Below, in pieces: positions 8,753 to 17,597 of a stretch of DNA of 64,000 nucleotides. The stretch is taken from assembly GCA_016793065.1 (NCBI GenBank), contig JAEULV010000010.1:62001-126000 (forward strand). Direction: 5' to 3'. The position numbers were made by a program, and so were the translations under genes. The notes beneath the pieces were generated by a model. The model saw only the letters and a list, made by a program, of their open reading frames with translations, had not been told where the DNA came from and did no database searches. How positions within the stretch are numbered: the first letter of the stretch is position 1; each line of letters starts with the position of its first letter. The DNA is from Hyphomicrobiaceae bacterium. GTDB lineage: Bacteria > Pseudomonadota > Alphaproteobacteria > Rhizobiales > Ancalomicrobiaceae.

Positions 8753-9261
8753 GCTGCACCTCCGGTCGACCGCTGGTCGAACACCGAGGCGCCGGTGCGA
8801 TAGCCGCGCTGATACGACACCGCCGCCCGCAACTCTACCGCCCTGAGCCAGCGGCTTTCCGGCTGGCGCGCCGCCAGATCGTCCGGAATGGCGATCTCGT
8901 CGATGCCACAGGCAAACGCCATCGGCGCCTGCTCGGCGATCAGCGGTCCGACCGCCCGGATCGTGCCGGCAAACCCCCGGTCGCGCAGCCGCCGCGCGAT
9001 CGAGAAGCCGCGACCGTCGGCGAACTTGGCAAAGGCAATCGCAACCAGCGCCACGCCGTCGAGCCCGGCCACGTGCAGATCCACATCGAAATCCGGCCCG
9101 ACCGCGACGCCGATCCGCCCGGCGCGACCGGTGAGCGTCGCCGCCTCGGCGACGAACCGCTTCCACGACACGATGACATCGCCGCCATCCGCCACGGCGG
9201 TTTCGTCGGCAACGGTCGCCCAGCCATCGGGCCCGAACCCGCGTTCAGTGACGATCGGCAT
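8749..9261 (-). CDS. DUF934 family protein of sulfite reduction operon
   Basis: A 170-residue DUF934 protein. Recognisable segments are a GVAVGPDFDVD strand, a FAKFADGRGFSIARRLR helix and a FDQRS motif near the end. The family is nearly always encoded between cysI-like and cysH-like genes and is annotated as an oxidoreductase probably involved in sulfite reduction, but no activity is established. The start overlaps the end of cysI by 17 bases and its stop overlaps cysH by four, so expression is tightly coupled. Confidence 0.9.
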   Translation of the reverse strand: MPIVTERGFGPDGWATVADETAVADGGDVIVSWKRFVAEAATLTGRAGRIGVAVGPDFDVDLHVAGLDGVALVAIAFAKFADGRGFSIARRLRDRGFAGTIRAVGPLIAEQAPMAFACGIDEIAIPDDLAARQPESRWLRAVELRAAVSYQRGYRTGASVFDQRSTGGAA

Positions 9262-10903
9262 TGAGCGCTCCCTTGAAATGATCGTGGCCGAGGCGGCGAT
9301 AGGCGGCGACGAACGTCTCGCCCGCCTCGCGCCCGGCGAGATAGAGATCGACGATCCGCTCGATCGCATCCGGCACATCGTCGCCGGCAAGGCCGGGGCC
9401 GAGCAGCTTGCCGATCGCCGCGTCATTGCCGGGATCGCCGCCCAGCGTGATCTGGTAGCTCTCCTCGCCGCCCTTCTCGAGCCCGAGAATGCCGATGCCG
9501 CCGAGATGATGATGACCGCAGGCATTGATGCAGCCCGAGATCTTGATGCCGAGTTCGCCGATCAGCTGCTGCCGCGCCGGATTGGCGAAGCGCTGGGCGA
9601 TCGCCTTGGCGATCGGGATCGACCGCGCCGTGGCGAGCGAGCAATAGTCCATGCCCGGGCAGGCGATGATGTCGGTGATCAGCCCGGCATTGGCATCGCC
9701 GAGCCCCGCCGCAAGCAGTTCCCGGTAAAGCGCCGGCAGATCCCGCTGCCGCACGTCCGGCAGCACCAGGTTCTGCGCATGGGTGACGCGGATCTCGCCG
9801 AAGCCGTAGCGCTCCGACAGGTCGGCCACCGCCCGCATCTGCGCCGAGGTCGCATCCCCCGGCGCGCCGCCGATCGGCTTCAGCGAAATGTTGACGATCG
9901 CGTATCCCGGCTGCTTGTGCGCCACCACATTGGCCCGCGCGAACGCGTCGAACCCGGCATCCGCCTGCCGCGCCGCCGCGAGCAGCGCCGGCTCGTCACC
10001 CAGCGCCTCATAGGCCGGCGGCGCGAAATAGGCCTCGATCCGCGCCAGTTCCGCCGGATCGACATTGATCGCGGCGCGCGGCAGTCGGGCGAATTCCTCC
10101 TCGACCATCCGCTTGACCGTCTCGGTGCCGGCCTCGTGCATCAGGATCTTGACGCGCGCCTTGTACTTGTTGTCGCGCCGGCCGAACAGGTTGTAGACCC
10201 GCATGATTGCCTCGAGATAGGCAATCAGGTCGTCCTTCGGCAGGAACTCCCGCACCAGCCGCGCCAGCATCGGCGTCCGCCCCAGCCCGCCGCCGACATA
10301 GATCCGGTAGCCGACTTCGCCGGCATCGTTGCGGACGACGCGAATGCCGATGTCATGGGCGGCGACCGCGGCGCGGTCCATTGCCGCCCCGGTCACCGCG
10401 ATCTTGAACTTGCGCGGCAGGAACGAGAATTCCGGATGATCCGTCGACCATTGCCGGATCAGTTCCCCCGTCGGACGCGGGTCCTCGATCTCGTCGGCGG
10501 CGACGCCGGCATATTGGTCGGAGGTGACATTGCGGATGCAGTTGCCCGAGGTCTGGATGCCGTGCATCTCCACCTCGGCGAGCGCGGCGAGGATATCGGG
10601 CGTCTCGATCAGTTTCGGCCAGTTCAACTGCAGGTTCTGCCGGGTGGTGAAATGCGCCGAGCCGCGATCGAACCGGTCGGTGATGAAGGCCAGCTGTCGC
10701 ATCTGCCGCGCCGACAGCGTCCCGTAGGGAATGGCGATCCGCAGCATGTAGGCGTGGAGCTGCAGATAGAGCCCGTTCATCAGCCGCAGCGGCCGGAACT
10801 CTTCCTCGGTCAGCTGCCCGGCGAGCCGCGCCTCGACCTGTTCGCGAAACTGCGCCACGCGGGTCTGGACAAAGGCGTGATCGAATTCATCGTAGCGATA
10901 CAT
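9245..10903 (-). CDS. cysI: Sulfite/nitrite reductase hemoprotein, CysI
   Basis: A 552-residue siroheme [4Fe-4S] reductase. The N-terminal half contains the parachute and siroheme-binding segments, including FTTRQNLQLNW and SGNCIRNVTSDQYAG. The C-terminal half has the cluster cysteines in CPGMDYC and GCINACGHHH. It performs the six-electron reduction of sulfite to sulfide. No cysJ flavoprotein is nearby, so electrons probably come from a ferredoxin; one is encoded two genes upstream (11271-11582). The start ATG at 10903 follows the DUF2849 gene closely. Confidence 0.92.
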   Translation of the reverse strand: MYRYDEFDHAFVQTRVAQFREQVEARLAGQLTEEEFRPLRLMNGLYLQLHAYMLRIAIPYGTLSARQMRQLAFITDRFDRGSAHFTTRQNLQLNWPKLIETPDILAALAEVEMHGIQTSGNCIRNVTSDQYAGVAADEIEDPRPTGELIRQWSTDHPEFSFLPRKFKIAVTGAAMDRAAVAAHDIGIRVVRNDAGEVGYRIYVGGGLGRTPMLARLVREFLPKDDLIAYLEAIMRVYNLFGRRDNKYKARVKILMHEAGTETVKRMVEEEFARLPRAAINVDPAELARIEAYFAPPAYEALGDEPALLAAARQADAGFDAFARANVVAHKQPGYAIVNISLKPIGGAPGDATSAQMRAVADLSERYGFGEIRVTHAQNLVLPDVRQRDLPALYRELLAAGLGDANAGLITDIIACPGMDYCSLATARSIPIAKAIAQRFANPARQQLIGELGIKISGCINACGHHHLGGIGILGLEKGGEESYQITLGGDPGNDAAIGKLLGPGLAGDDVPDAIERIVDLYLAGREAGETFVAAYRRLGHDHFKGALNADRH

Positions 10904-10912
10904 GACCGGCCC

Positions 10913-11218
10913 TCACTCGGCGGCGTCGGTGAAGGCGCTGTCCTGGCGGCCGAAGCCATAGACGCGGAAGCGCTCGCGATAGTGGATCGGCCGGATGCCC
11001 TCGGCCCGCTGCTCGACCTCGACCAGCTCGGCCCCGACGATCGAATTGGCCGCCTCGTCGATCCGGGCGCGCGCCAGGAGCGCCTCGCCCGCCTCCGGCG
11101 TCGCCGCCACCACGGCCTCGCGCCAGTCGCGGGTCAGTCCCTGCGATCCGACGAACACCACGTGGCCCTCGCGCAGGTCCTGCGCCACCACGATCACCGG
11201 ATACTTGATCTTGCTCAT
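10913..11218 (-). CDS. DUF2849 domain protein
   Basis: A 101-residue protein of the DUF2849 family, which is restricted largely to alphaproteobacterial sulfite reductase operons. Visible are the LREGHVVF strand, a DWREAV segment and a C-terminal YGFGRQDS element. Its function is unknown; the nine-base gap to cysI indicates co-transcription. It may help assemble or couple the reductase. Confidence 0.85.
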   Translation of the reverse strand: MSKIKYPVIVVAQDLREGHVVFVGSQGLTRDWREAVVAATPEAGEALLARARIDEAANSIVGAELVEVEQRAEGIRPIHYRERFRVYGFGRQDSAFTDAAE

Positions 11219-11270
11219 CGGTACTTTCTCCAGCGGACAGGCCGTCGGCCACCGCGATTGACCCTTGGCG

Positions 11271-11582
11271 TCAGTCGTCGGCGATGGTCAGGCTGAGACC
11301 GTCGAGATCCGGCCCCCAGATGATCTGGCACGATAATCTCGACCCGTCATGCAGCAACGGCAATTCGTCGAGCTTGTCGATTTCCTCGTCGCGCGGCGGA
11401 TGCAGCCGGTCCGCCCAGGTCTCGTCGATCACCACATGACAGGTGGCGCAGGCGCAGGCGCCTCCGCAGATGCCTTCCATGCCGACGCCGTGATCGCGCA
11501 GGATTTCCATCACGCGCCAGCCCTCGACGGCTTCCAGCTCGTGGCGCTTGCCGGCGCGATCCGTGACGTGGATGAAACCCAT
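11271..11582 (-). CDS. [2Fe-2S] ferredoxin (adrenodoxin type)
   Basis: A 103-residue ferredoxin. Cluster ligands are in CGGACACATC (C-x5-C-x2-C) with the fourth in SCQIIW near residue 85. The MGFIHVTDR start at 11582 is chosen because an N-terminal extension has no homology-like features. Adrenodoxin-type ferredoxins shuttle single electrons for oxygenases, Fe-S assembly or reductases. Its place at the head of the cysI operon suggests it could feed electrons to sulfite reductase, which is inferred from position only. Confidence 0.9.
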   Translation of the reverse strand: MGFIHVTDRAGKRHELEAVEGWRVMEILRDHGVGMEGICGGACACATCHVVIDETWADRLHPPRDEEIDKLDELPLLHDGSRLSCQIIWGPDLDGLSLTIADD

Positions 11583-11787
11583 GGCGACCCTCAAGACAGG
11601 CAAGGGGCCGCGCGAGACGGCCCCCGCGCGGCGACTTGTCCCCAAGATGCGTGATTTCGCCCGCCCGGCCTACGTCGGCGATTGCGAATTGCCGTGGCGC
11701 GGGAGATTTGATTTCCCCTGACGCGACCATCGGCGGCAGGTTTTTCCAACACCCTGTCCGGATCGCCCCGTTGCCGCCGCCCCGGCC

Positions 11788-12894
11788 TCAGGCCAGCGCC
11801 GCCCGCATCCGCCGCCTGAGGATGTCCTCGGCCGCGCTGCCGTCGGTACCACCATCGACCGGCGCTGCGACAAAGTTCGCGACGTCCGGCGGCAGCGCCG
11901 CGCCGATGGCCGGCCGTTCCGGCAGCGCCTCGAGATCCGGCATCGTGCCGCCCGCCGATTCCACCAGCGCCGCGATCCGCGCCTCGATCGCCGGATGGGT
12001 CGCGAACAGGTCGCCGATGCCGTTCTTCTTGTTTTCGAAGCACATGTCCATCACGCCCGACGGCACGCCGTCGAGGTCGGAATGGCCGGCGATCTTGCGC
12101 AACGCCGAAATCAGCGCGTCCGGATCCTTGGTCAGTTCCACCGCGCCGGCATCGGCCATGAATTCCCGTGAGCGCGACAGCGCCATCCGGATCAACAGCG
12201 CCAGCACGAATGCCAGCACGATCGCAGCAAGGCCGAGCAGCGCCGCCGCGCTGCCGCCCTTCTTGCCGCCGGATCTGGAGATGCGCACCCGTCCGCGCGC
12301 GTGCGCCATCATCCGGAACAGCATTTCGCCGCAGAACGACACCACACCGGCAATCAGCACCGCGAAGATCATCAGCCGGACGTCGTCGTTGCGGATATGC
12401 GTCAGCTCATGCGCCAGCACGCCCTCAAGCTCGCGGTCGTCGAGCCCGTCGAGCAGGCCCTGCGTCACCGTGATCGTGTATTGCGACGGATTGACGCCCG
12501 AGGCGAAGGCGTTGAGCGCCGCCGACGGCACGATCGCCAGCTTCGGCGTCGTCATCCCGCGCGAGATGCACAGCGGCTCGATGAGCCGCGAGAGCCGCCG
12601 CTCGTCGTCGCCGCTGGCCACCCGCGCCCCGACCACCCGGCCGATGATTGCCACATTGCGCCAATAGCCGATGCCGACCCAGGCGGCCGTCGCCAGCACC
12701 AGCATCGGCAATGCCGAGATCGTCGAGCCATAGGCCGAGCTGATCGATTTCGACAGGTGCTTGGAATCGCCCCCCATCAGCATCAGCCCGAAGAACAGCA
12801 GCGGAATGAGCAGGAACAGCCCGCCGACCAGCAGATAGCTGCGGATCCGGTTGGCGCGGATATGGCCGTAAAGCCCGAAGCCGCTCGTCAGCAT
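11788..12894 (-). CDS. M48 family membrane metalloprotease (HtpX-like)
   Basis: A 368-residue protease. Two N-terminal membrane segments (about residues 20-42 and 62-78) precede the zinc site HELTH (HExxH) in a GVLAHELTHIRN context. A second hydrophobic pair is followed by the SREFMADAGAV glutamate ligand and an ATHPAIEARI segment typical of M48B enzymes. It probably degrades damaged membrane proteins. It follows lemA by about 30 bases; LemA-M48 pairs are widespread. Confidence 0.88.
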   Translation of the reverse strand: MLTSGFGLYGHIRANRIRSYLLVGGLFLLIPLLFFGLMLMGGDSKHLSKSISSAYGSTISALPMLVLATAAWVGIGYWRNVAIIGRVVGARVASGDDERRLSRLIEPLCISRGMTTPKLAIVPSAALNAFASGVNPSQYTITVTQGLLDGLDDRELEGVLAHELTHIRNDDVRLMIFAVLIAGVVSFCGEMLFRMMAHARGRVRISRSGGKKGGSAAALLGLAAIVLAFVLALLIRMALSRSREFMADAGAVELTKDPDALISALRKIAGHSDLDGVPSGVMDMCFENKKNGIGDLFATHPAIEARIAALVESAGGTMPDLEALPERPAIGAALPPDVANFVAAPVDGGTDGSAAEDILRRRMRAALA

Positions 12895-12924
12895 CGCCCT
12901 CTCCCTGCCCTGTTCGCCTGGATC

Positions 12925-13482
12925 TCAGAACTTCACCGTCGGCGCCACATCGAGGCTCTTGCGCGTCGTGTCGCCAAGGTCGAAGAACTCCCGCGCCGAA
13001 AAACCCATCGAGCGGGCAAACAGCATCGCCGGGAACGCCTCGATCGAGGCGTTGTATTCCGAAACCGAATTGTTGAAGAACCGCCGCGCCGCCGCCAGCT
13101 TGTCCTCGACCGCGCCGAGATCCTGCTGCATCTGCTGGAAATTCGCCGACGCCTTCAGGTCCGGATAGGCCTCGCCCAGCGCCATCAGCCGCCCGACCGC
13201 GCCCGACAGCATCGCCTCGGCCGCGCCCTGCTGCGCCGGTCCATGCGCGCCGAGCGCCGCGTTGCGCGCCGCGATCACCGCGTCGAGCGTCTCGCGCTCA
13301 TGCGCGGCATAGCCCTTCACCGTCTCGATCAGATTGGGGATCAGATCGTGCCGCTGCTTCAGCTGCACGTCGATATCGGCAAACGCCTGCGCGACCCGTG
13401 CCCTGAGCGCCACCAGACCGTTATAGGTGAACACCAGCCAGACGCCGGCAAGCGCGAGGATCCCCAGAATTGCCCAACCCAT
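12925..13482 (-). CDS. LemA family protein
   Basis: A protein of about 185 residues with a single N-terminal transmembrane helix and a four-helix LemA fold. Family signatures are YNGLV, DIDVQLKQRHDLIPNLIETVKGY, and NNSVSEYNA. ATG 13482 sits 6 bases after AGGGAG; the ATG two codons upstream is possible. LemA proteins are membrane anchored with an outward helical domain; function is poorly known, and many are encoded beside M48 proteases as here. Confidence 0.88.
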   Translation of the reverse strand: MGWAILGILALAGVWLVFTYNGLVALRARVAQAFADIDVQLKQRHDLIPNLIETVKGYAAHERETLDAVIAARNAALGAHGPAQQGAAEAMLSGAVGRLMALGEAYPDLKASANFQQMQQDLGAVEDKLAAARRFFNNSVSEYNASIEAFPAMLFARSMGFSAREFFDLGDTTRKSLDVAPTVKF

Positions 13483-13778
13483 GCCCATCTCCCTGAGGCC
13501 GCCGGCCAACGACCGCGCCCCGTCCTTGGTCGCAACATCGCGCGCCCCGGTTCAAATCAGAAGTCCATGCTACAGATCCCGGGTTAACGCCCGTCTCATC
13601 CGCCGCCACCGCTTGCCGCAAGGTTAATCGCCAATTGCGCCCGCGTGACGACGCCGGCCCGCCCCGGGCAGCGCGCCGGGCCGCTTCCCTTGCCCTTGTG
13701 CGCTCTTTCGAATACGACACCGCCAACAATCACGCAGCGATGGCCGGAGATGGCGCGGGCATCGAATGGGAGCGGGCG

Positions 13779-14552
13779 ATGAAGGCTGTGATCTTGGCCG
13801 GCGGTCTCGGCACGCGCATCACCGAGGAATCGCACCTGCGCCCGAAGCCGATGATCGAGATCGGCAATCGCCCGATCCTCTGGCACATCATGAAGCTCTA
13901 TGCCCATCATGGCATCACCGAGTTCGTGATCTGCGCCGGCTACCGCGCCTTCATGATCAAGGAATATTTCGTCAACGCCTTCATGCACCAGTCCGACATG
14001 ACGGTCGACATGGCCACCGGCGACATCACCTATCACCGCTCCAAGGCCGAGCCGTGGAAGGTCACCATCGTCGACACCGGCGAGACGACCATGACCGGCG
14101 GCCGGCTGAAGCGCGTCCGCGACTATCTCGACCCGGCCGAACCGTTCTGCATGACCTATGGCGACGGCGTTTCCAATCTCGATATCGCTGCCGAGATCGC
14201 CTTCCATCGCTCTCACGGCGGCGACGCCACCCTTGCCGCCGTCATCCCGCCCGGCCGCTACGGCGCCCTGCAGATGACCGGCGACCGCATCGACCGCTTC
14301 ATGGAAAAGCCCCCCGGCGACCACGCCTGGATCAATGGCGGCTTCTTCGTCCTCGAACCGCGCGTCATCGACCGCATCGACGGCGACGCCATGCCCTGGG
14401 AAAGCAAGCCGCTCGAGGGGCTCGCCCAGGACGGCCAGTTGCACGCCTTCCAGCATCACGGTTTCTGGCAGCCCATGGACACCATGCGCGACAAGCTGCA
14501 CCTCGAATCCCTCTGGGCAAGCGGCACGGCACCGTGGAAAGTCTGGTCGTGA
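13779..14552 (+). CDS. rfbF: Glucose-1-phosphate cytidylyltransferase
   Basis: A 257-residue sugar nucleotidyltransferase. The nucleotide-binding signature GGLGTRITEE and the PKPMIEIG element are at the N-terminus, MTYGDGVSNLD provides the catalytic Asp, and INGGFFV plus FWQPMDTMRD complete the RfbF pattern. It makes CDP-D-glucose from CTP and glucose-1-phosphate. GGGAGCGGGCG precedes ATG 13779. It opens a four-gene surface-sugar cassette, its stop overlapping the next start. Confidence 0.93.
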   Translation: MKAVILAGGLGTRITEESHLRPKPMIEIGNRPILWHIMKLYAHHGITEFVICAGYRAFMIKEYFVNAFMHQSDMTVDMATGDITYHRSKAEPWKVTIVDTGETTMTGGRLKRVRDYLDPAEPFCMTYGDGVSNLDIAAEIAFHRSHGGDATLAAVIPPGRYGALQMTGDRIDRFMEKPPGDHAWINGGFFVLEPRVIDRIDGDAMPWESKPLEGLAQDGQLHAFQHHGFWQPMDTMRDKLHLESLWASGTAPWKVWS

Positions 14553-15652
14553 CCACCGCCGGCCCCGCCCCCGCAGCCCCGCTGCCAGCCGGTCGCCTGC
14601 CCGATCCGGCGTTCTGGCACGGCCGGCGCGTGCTGCTGACCGGCCATACCGGCTTCAAGGGCGCCTGGCTCGCCGCCTGGCTCGCCCGCCTCGGCGCCGT
14701 CGTCACCGGCCTGGCGCTGGCGCCGGAAACCCGACCCAACCTGTTCGACGCCGCCGCGATTGCCGAGCTGTGCCGCTCGCACCTCGCCGATCTGCGCGAC
14801 CGGCAGGCCGTCGCGACGATCGTCGCCGAAGCCGCCCCCGAGATCGTGCTGCATCTCGCCGCCCAGCCACTCGTGCGCCGCTCCTATCGCGAGCCGGTCG
14901 AGACCTTCGCCACCAACGTCATCGGCACGGTGCATCTCCTCGATGCCTTGCGCGGGCTCGCCGTCGCGCCGCGGGTCGTGCTCGCCGTCACCACCGACAA
15001 GGTCTACCTCAACGACGACAGCGGCCGCGCCTTTGTCGAAACCGACCGCCTCGGCGGCCACGACCCCTATGCCGCCTCCAAGGCCGCCGCCGAGATCGTC
15101 GTCGCCAGCTATCGCGATGCCTTCCTCGCCGCGCGCGGCGCAAGGGTCGCGACCGCGCGCGGCGGCAATGTTATCGGCGGCGGCGACTTCTCCGAGGACC
15201 GCATCGTCCCCGACATCTACCGCGCCGCCGTCAACGGCGAGGCCCTGCTGTTGCGCTCGCCCGACGCCGTCCGTCCCTGGCAGCACGTGCTCGATTGTCT
15301 CTGCGGCTATCTCGTCTATGTCGAGACCCTGGCCAGCGTCGCCGCCCCGCCGCTCGCCCTCAACATCGGCCCCGATCCGTCGACCCCGATCACCGTCGCC
15401 GAAGTCGCCGCGACCATCCAGGCCGCCATGGGCCTCGATGCCGGCTGGCGCCGCGATGTCGCCGAAACCCCGAGGGAAATGCTGCTCTTGTCGCTCGACC
15501 CCAGTCTCGCCCATGCCGCCCTTGGCTGGGCCGACCGGTTGCCCGGTCGCGCCGCGCTGGCCTGGACCGCCGACTGGTATGCCCGCTTCACCCGCGGCGA
15601 GCCGGCGCGCGCCCTGATCGACGCCGAGCTTGCCCGCTACACCGCCCTCTGA
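14549..15652 (+). CDS. rfbG: CDP-glucose 4,6-dehydratase
   Basis: A 367-residue short-chain dehydrogenase of the RfbG type. TGHTGFKGAWLA is the NAD-binding glycine motif, the TTDKVY Thr and YAASK Tyr/Lys form the active site, and RGGNVIGGGDFSEDR is a family hallmark. It converts CDP-glucose to CDP-4-keto-6-deoxyglucose. The start is GTG 14549, which overlaps the rfbF stop (GTGA); a GTG five codons upstream is an alternative. The usual next enzyme, RfbH, is absent; instead a C-methyltransferase and an epimerase follow. Confidence 0.92.
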   Translation: MTTAGPAPAAPLPAGRLPDPAFWHGRRVLLTGHTGFKGAWLAAWLARLGAVVTGLALAPETRPNLFDAAAIAELCRSHLADLRDRQAVATIVAEAAPEIVLHLAAQPLVRRSYREPVETFATNVIGTVHLLDALRGLAVAPRVVLAVTTDKVYLNDDSGRAFVETDRLGGHDPYAASKAAAEIVVASYRDAFLAARGARVATARGGNVIGGGDFSEDRIVPDIYRAAVNGEALLLRSPDAVRPWQHVLDCLCGYLVYVETLASVAAPPLALNIGPDPSTPITVAEVAATIQAAMGLDAGWRRDVAETPREMLLLSLDPSLAHAALGWADRLPGRAALAWTADWYARFTRGEPARALIDAELARYTAL

Positions 15653-15677
15653 TCGTCCGCCGAAGGAACCGACTGCC

Positions 15678-16904
15678 ATGACCGCGCAATGCCGCTTCTG
15701 CGGAACGCCCCTCGGCGAGACCCTGGTCGATCTCGGCCGGCATCCGATCTCCAATGCCTTCCCCACCGCCGAGGAAGTCGCCAACGAAGCGCGCTATCCG
15801 CTGGTGGTGAAGCACTGCCCGGCCTGCCATCTGGTCCAGGCCGCCCACGATATCCCGCCCGAGGCGATGTTCACCCCGAGCTACGTCTATTTCTCGTCGA
15901 TGTCGGTCAGCTGGGTCGCCCACGCCCGGCGCTACGCCGAAACGATGATCGAGCGCTTCGGCCTCGGCCCGGCGTCGCGGGTCGTCGAGATCGCCAGCAA
16001 TGACGGCTACCTGCTGCGGCACTTCCTCGAGCGCGGCATCCCCACCCTTGGCGTCGAGCCGACCGACAGCACCGCCGAGGTCGCCGAAGGCCTCGGCATC
16101 CCGGTCGAGCGCGCCTATTTCGGCAAGACCGTTGCCGAGGCCCTGGTGGCGCGCGGCCTTTCGGCCGACCTGATGGCGGCGAACAACGTCCTCGCCCATG
16201 TCCCCGACATCGCCGACTTCGTCGCCGGCTTCGCCACCCTGCTGAAGCCCCAGGGCGTCGCCACCTTCGAGTTCCCGCATCTGGCCCGGCTGATCGAGGC
16301 CGTGCAGTTCGACACCATCTACCACGAGCACTATTCCTACCTGTCGCTGACCGCTGTCGTCGGCATCTTCGCCAAGGCCGGGCTCAGGGTGTTCGATGTC
16401 GAGAAGCTCCCGACCCATGGCGGCTCCCTGCGCGTCTACGCCACCGCCATCGCCGCCGCCCATCCCACCACCTCCGCCGTGGCGGCGATCCTCGCCGAGG
16501 AACATGCCGCCGGGCTTGATGCCGACACCGGCTATCGCGGCTTCGGCCCCCGCGTCGATGCCGCCATCCGCGCCTTCCGCGCCTTCCTCGCCACGGCACG
16601 GGCCGAGGGCAAGACGGTCGCCGGCTATGGCGCCGCCGCAAAGGGCAACACATTCCTCAATGCCTGCGGCGTCACCGCCGACGACATGATCTGCGTTGCC
16701 GACAAGGCGCCGTCGAAGCAGGGCCGCCTGCTGCCGGGCAGTCATGTCCCGGTCGTCGCCCCCGAGGCGCTGGACGCCGCCCGCCCCGACTATATCGTCA
16801 TCCTGCCGTGGAACCTCGAAACCGAGATCGCCGCCCAGCTTGAGCACGCCCGAGCCTGGGGAGCGCGCTTCGTCGTCGCCATCCCGACCACCCGCGTCTT
16901 CTGA
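15678..16904 (+). CDS. Sugar C-methyltransferase (TylCIII/NovU type)
   Basis: A 408-residue protein with the three-part layout of sugar C-methyltransferases. An N-terminal zinc-binding region has cysteines in CRFCG and CPACH, a SAM-binding Rossmann domain has VVEIASNDGYLL, and a C-terminal domain has GYGAAAKGNTFLN and IVILPWN. These enzymes add a methyl group to C3 of a 4-keto sugar nucleotide. In this operon the substrate is presumably the CDP-4-keto-6-deoxyhexose made by RfbG. AAGGAA lies upstream of ATG 15678. Confidence 0.88.
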   Translation: MTAQCRFCGTPLGETLVDLGRHPISNAFPTAEEVANEARYPLVVKHCPACHLVQAAHDIPPEAMFTPSYVYFSSMSVSWVAHARRYAETMIERFGLGPASRVVEIASNDGYLLRHFLERGIPTLGVEPTDSTAEVAEGLGIPVERAYFGKTVAEALVARGLSADLMAANNVLAHVPDIADFVAGFATLLKPQGVATFEFPHLARLIEAVQFDTIYHEHYSYLSLTAVVGIFAKAGLRVFDVEKLPTHGGSLRVYATAIAAAHPTTSAVAAILAEEHAAGLDADTGYRGFGPRVDAAIRAFRAFLATARAEGKTVAGYGAAAKGNTFLNACGVTADDMICVADKAPSKQGRLLPGSHVPVVAPEALDAARPDYIVILPWNLETEIAAQLEHARAWGARFVVAIPTTRVF

Positions 16905-16925
16905 CGCCTGCCGGATACGGATCCC

Positions 16926-17453
16926 ATGCGGTTCGCGCCAACCAGCCTGCCGGGCGTCCACATCATCGAGCCGTCGCCCCATGTCGACCGGCGCGGCTTC
17001 TTTGCCCGCCTTTACGAGGCCCGGGCCTTCGCCGACGCCGGCATCGACTTCACCCCCGCCGACGTCAACCTGTCGCGCAATCCAACCGCCGGCACCCTGC
17101 GCGGCCTGCATTTCCAGGACCCGCCCTTCGCCGAGGCCAAGATCGTCCGCGTCACCCGCGGCCGCGTCTTCGACGTCATCGTCGACCTGCGCCCCGGCCC
17201 GACCCTCGGCCGCTGGACGGCGGTCGAGCTGGATGCCGGGCTCGCCAATGCCGTCTTCATCCCGGAGGGCTGCGCCCACGGCTTCCTGACGCTGGAACCC
17301 GACACCGACGTGCTCTATCACATGGGCCGCCCCTACCAACCCGGCCAATCCCGCGGCTTCCGCTACGACGACCCGGCCTTCGCCATCGACTGGCCGACAG
17401 CCCCGACCCTGATCGGCGACGCCGACCTCGCCTGGCCGGCATTCGTCGGCTGA
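16926..17453 (+). CDS. dTDP-4-dehydrorhamnose 3,5-epimerase-like sugar epimerase
   Basis: A 175-residue RmlC-family cupin. HIIEPSPHVDRRGFF and NPTAGTLRGLHFQ contain the family His base and substrate contacts, and FIPEGCAHGFLTLE the second conserved loop. Since the cassette makes CDP-linked sugars and no dTDP-sugar genes are present, it probably epimerises C3 and/or C5 of the methylated CDP-keto sugar rather than making dTDP-rhamnose. A final C4 reductase is not obvious in the cassette itself. Confidence 0.85.
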   Translation: MRFAPTSLPGVHIIEPSPHVDRRGFFARLYEARAFADAGIDFTPADVNLSRNPTAGTLRGLHFQDPPFAEAKIVRVTRGRVFDVIVDLRPGPTLGRWTAVELDAGLANAVFIPEGCAHGFLTLEPDTDVLYHMGRPYQPGQSRGFRYDDPAFAIDWPTAPTLIGDADLAWPAFVG

Positions 17454-17597
17454 CGGCACACCTCACCGGCCATGAGCGCGTCGTCCTGAGGCGGAACAGC
17501 GCGTTCGGTCTCGAAAAAAACCAATGAATTGAACATGAAAACGCAAACAACGTCGGACCGGCGGGCGACCGTCGATCCGCGATTGCATCCGCCGGTC

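Noticed and set aside
7250-8803. 517-codon open frame opposite rnd and cysH
   Set aside because: Reverse-strand artefact of GC-rich coding sequence, while the minus-strand frames carry clear catalytic motifs.
8888-11296. 802-codon open frame opposite cysI
   Set aside because: Antisense to DUF934, cysI and DUF2849, whose cofactor motifs are intact.
14456-15784. Long minus-strand frame opposite rfbG
   Set aside because: Glycine-rich mirror frame; rfbG has all dehydratase motifs on the plus strand.
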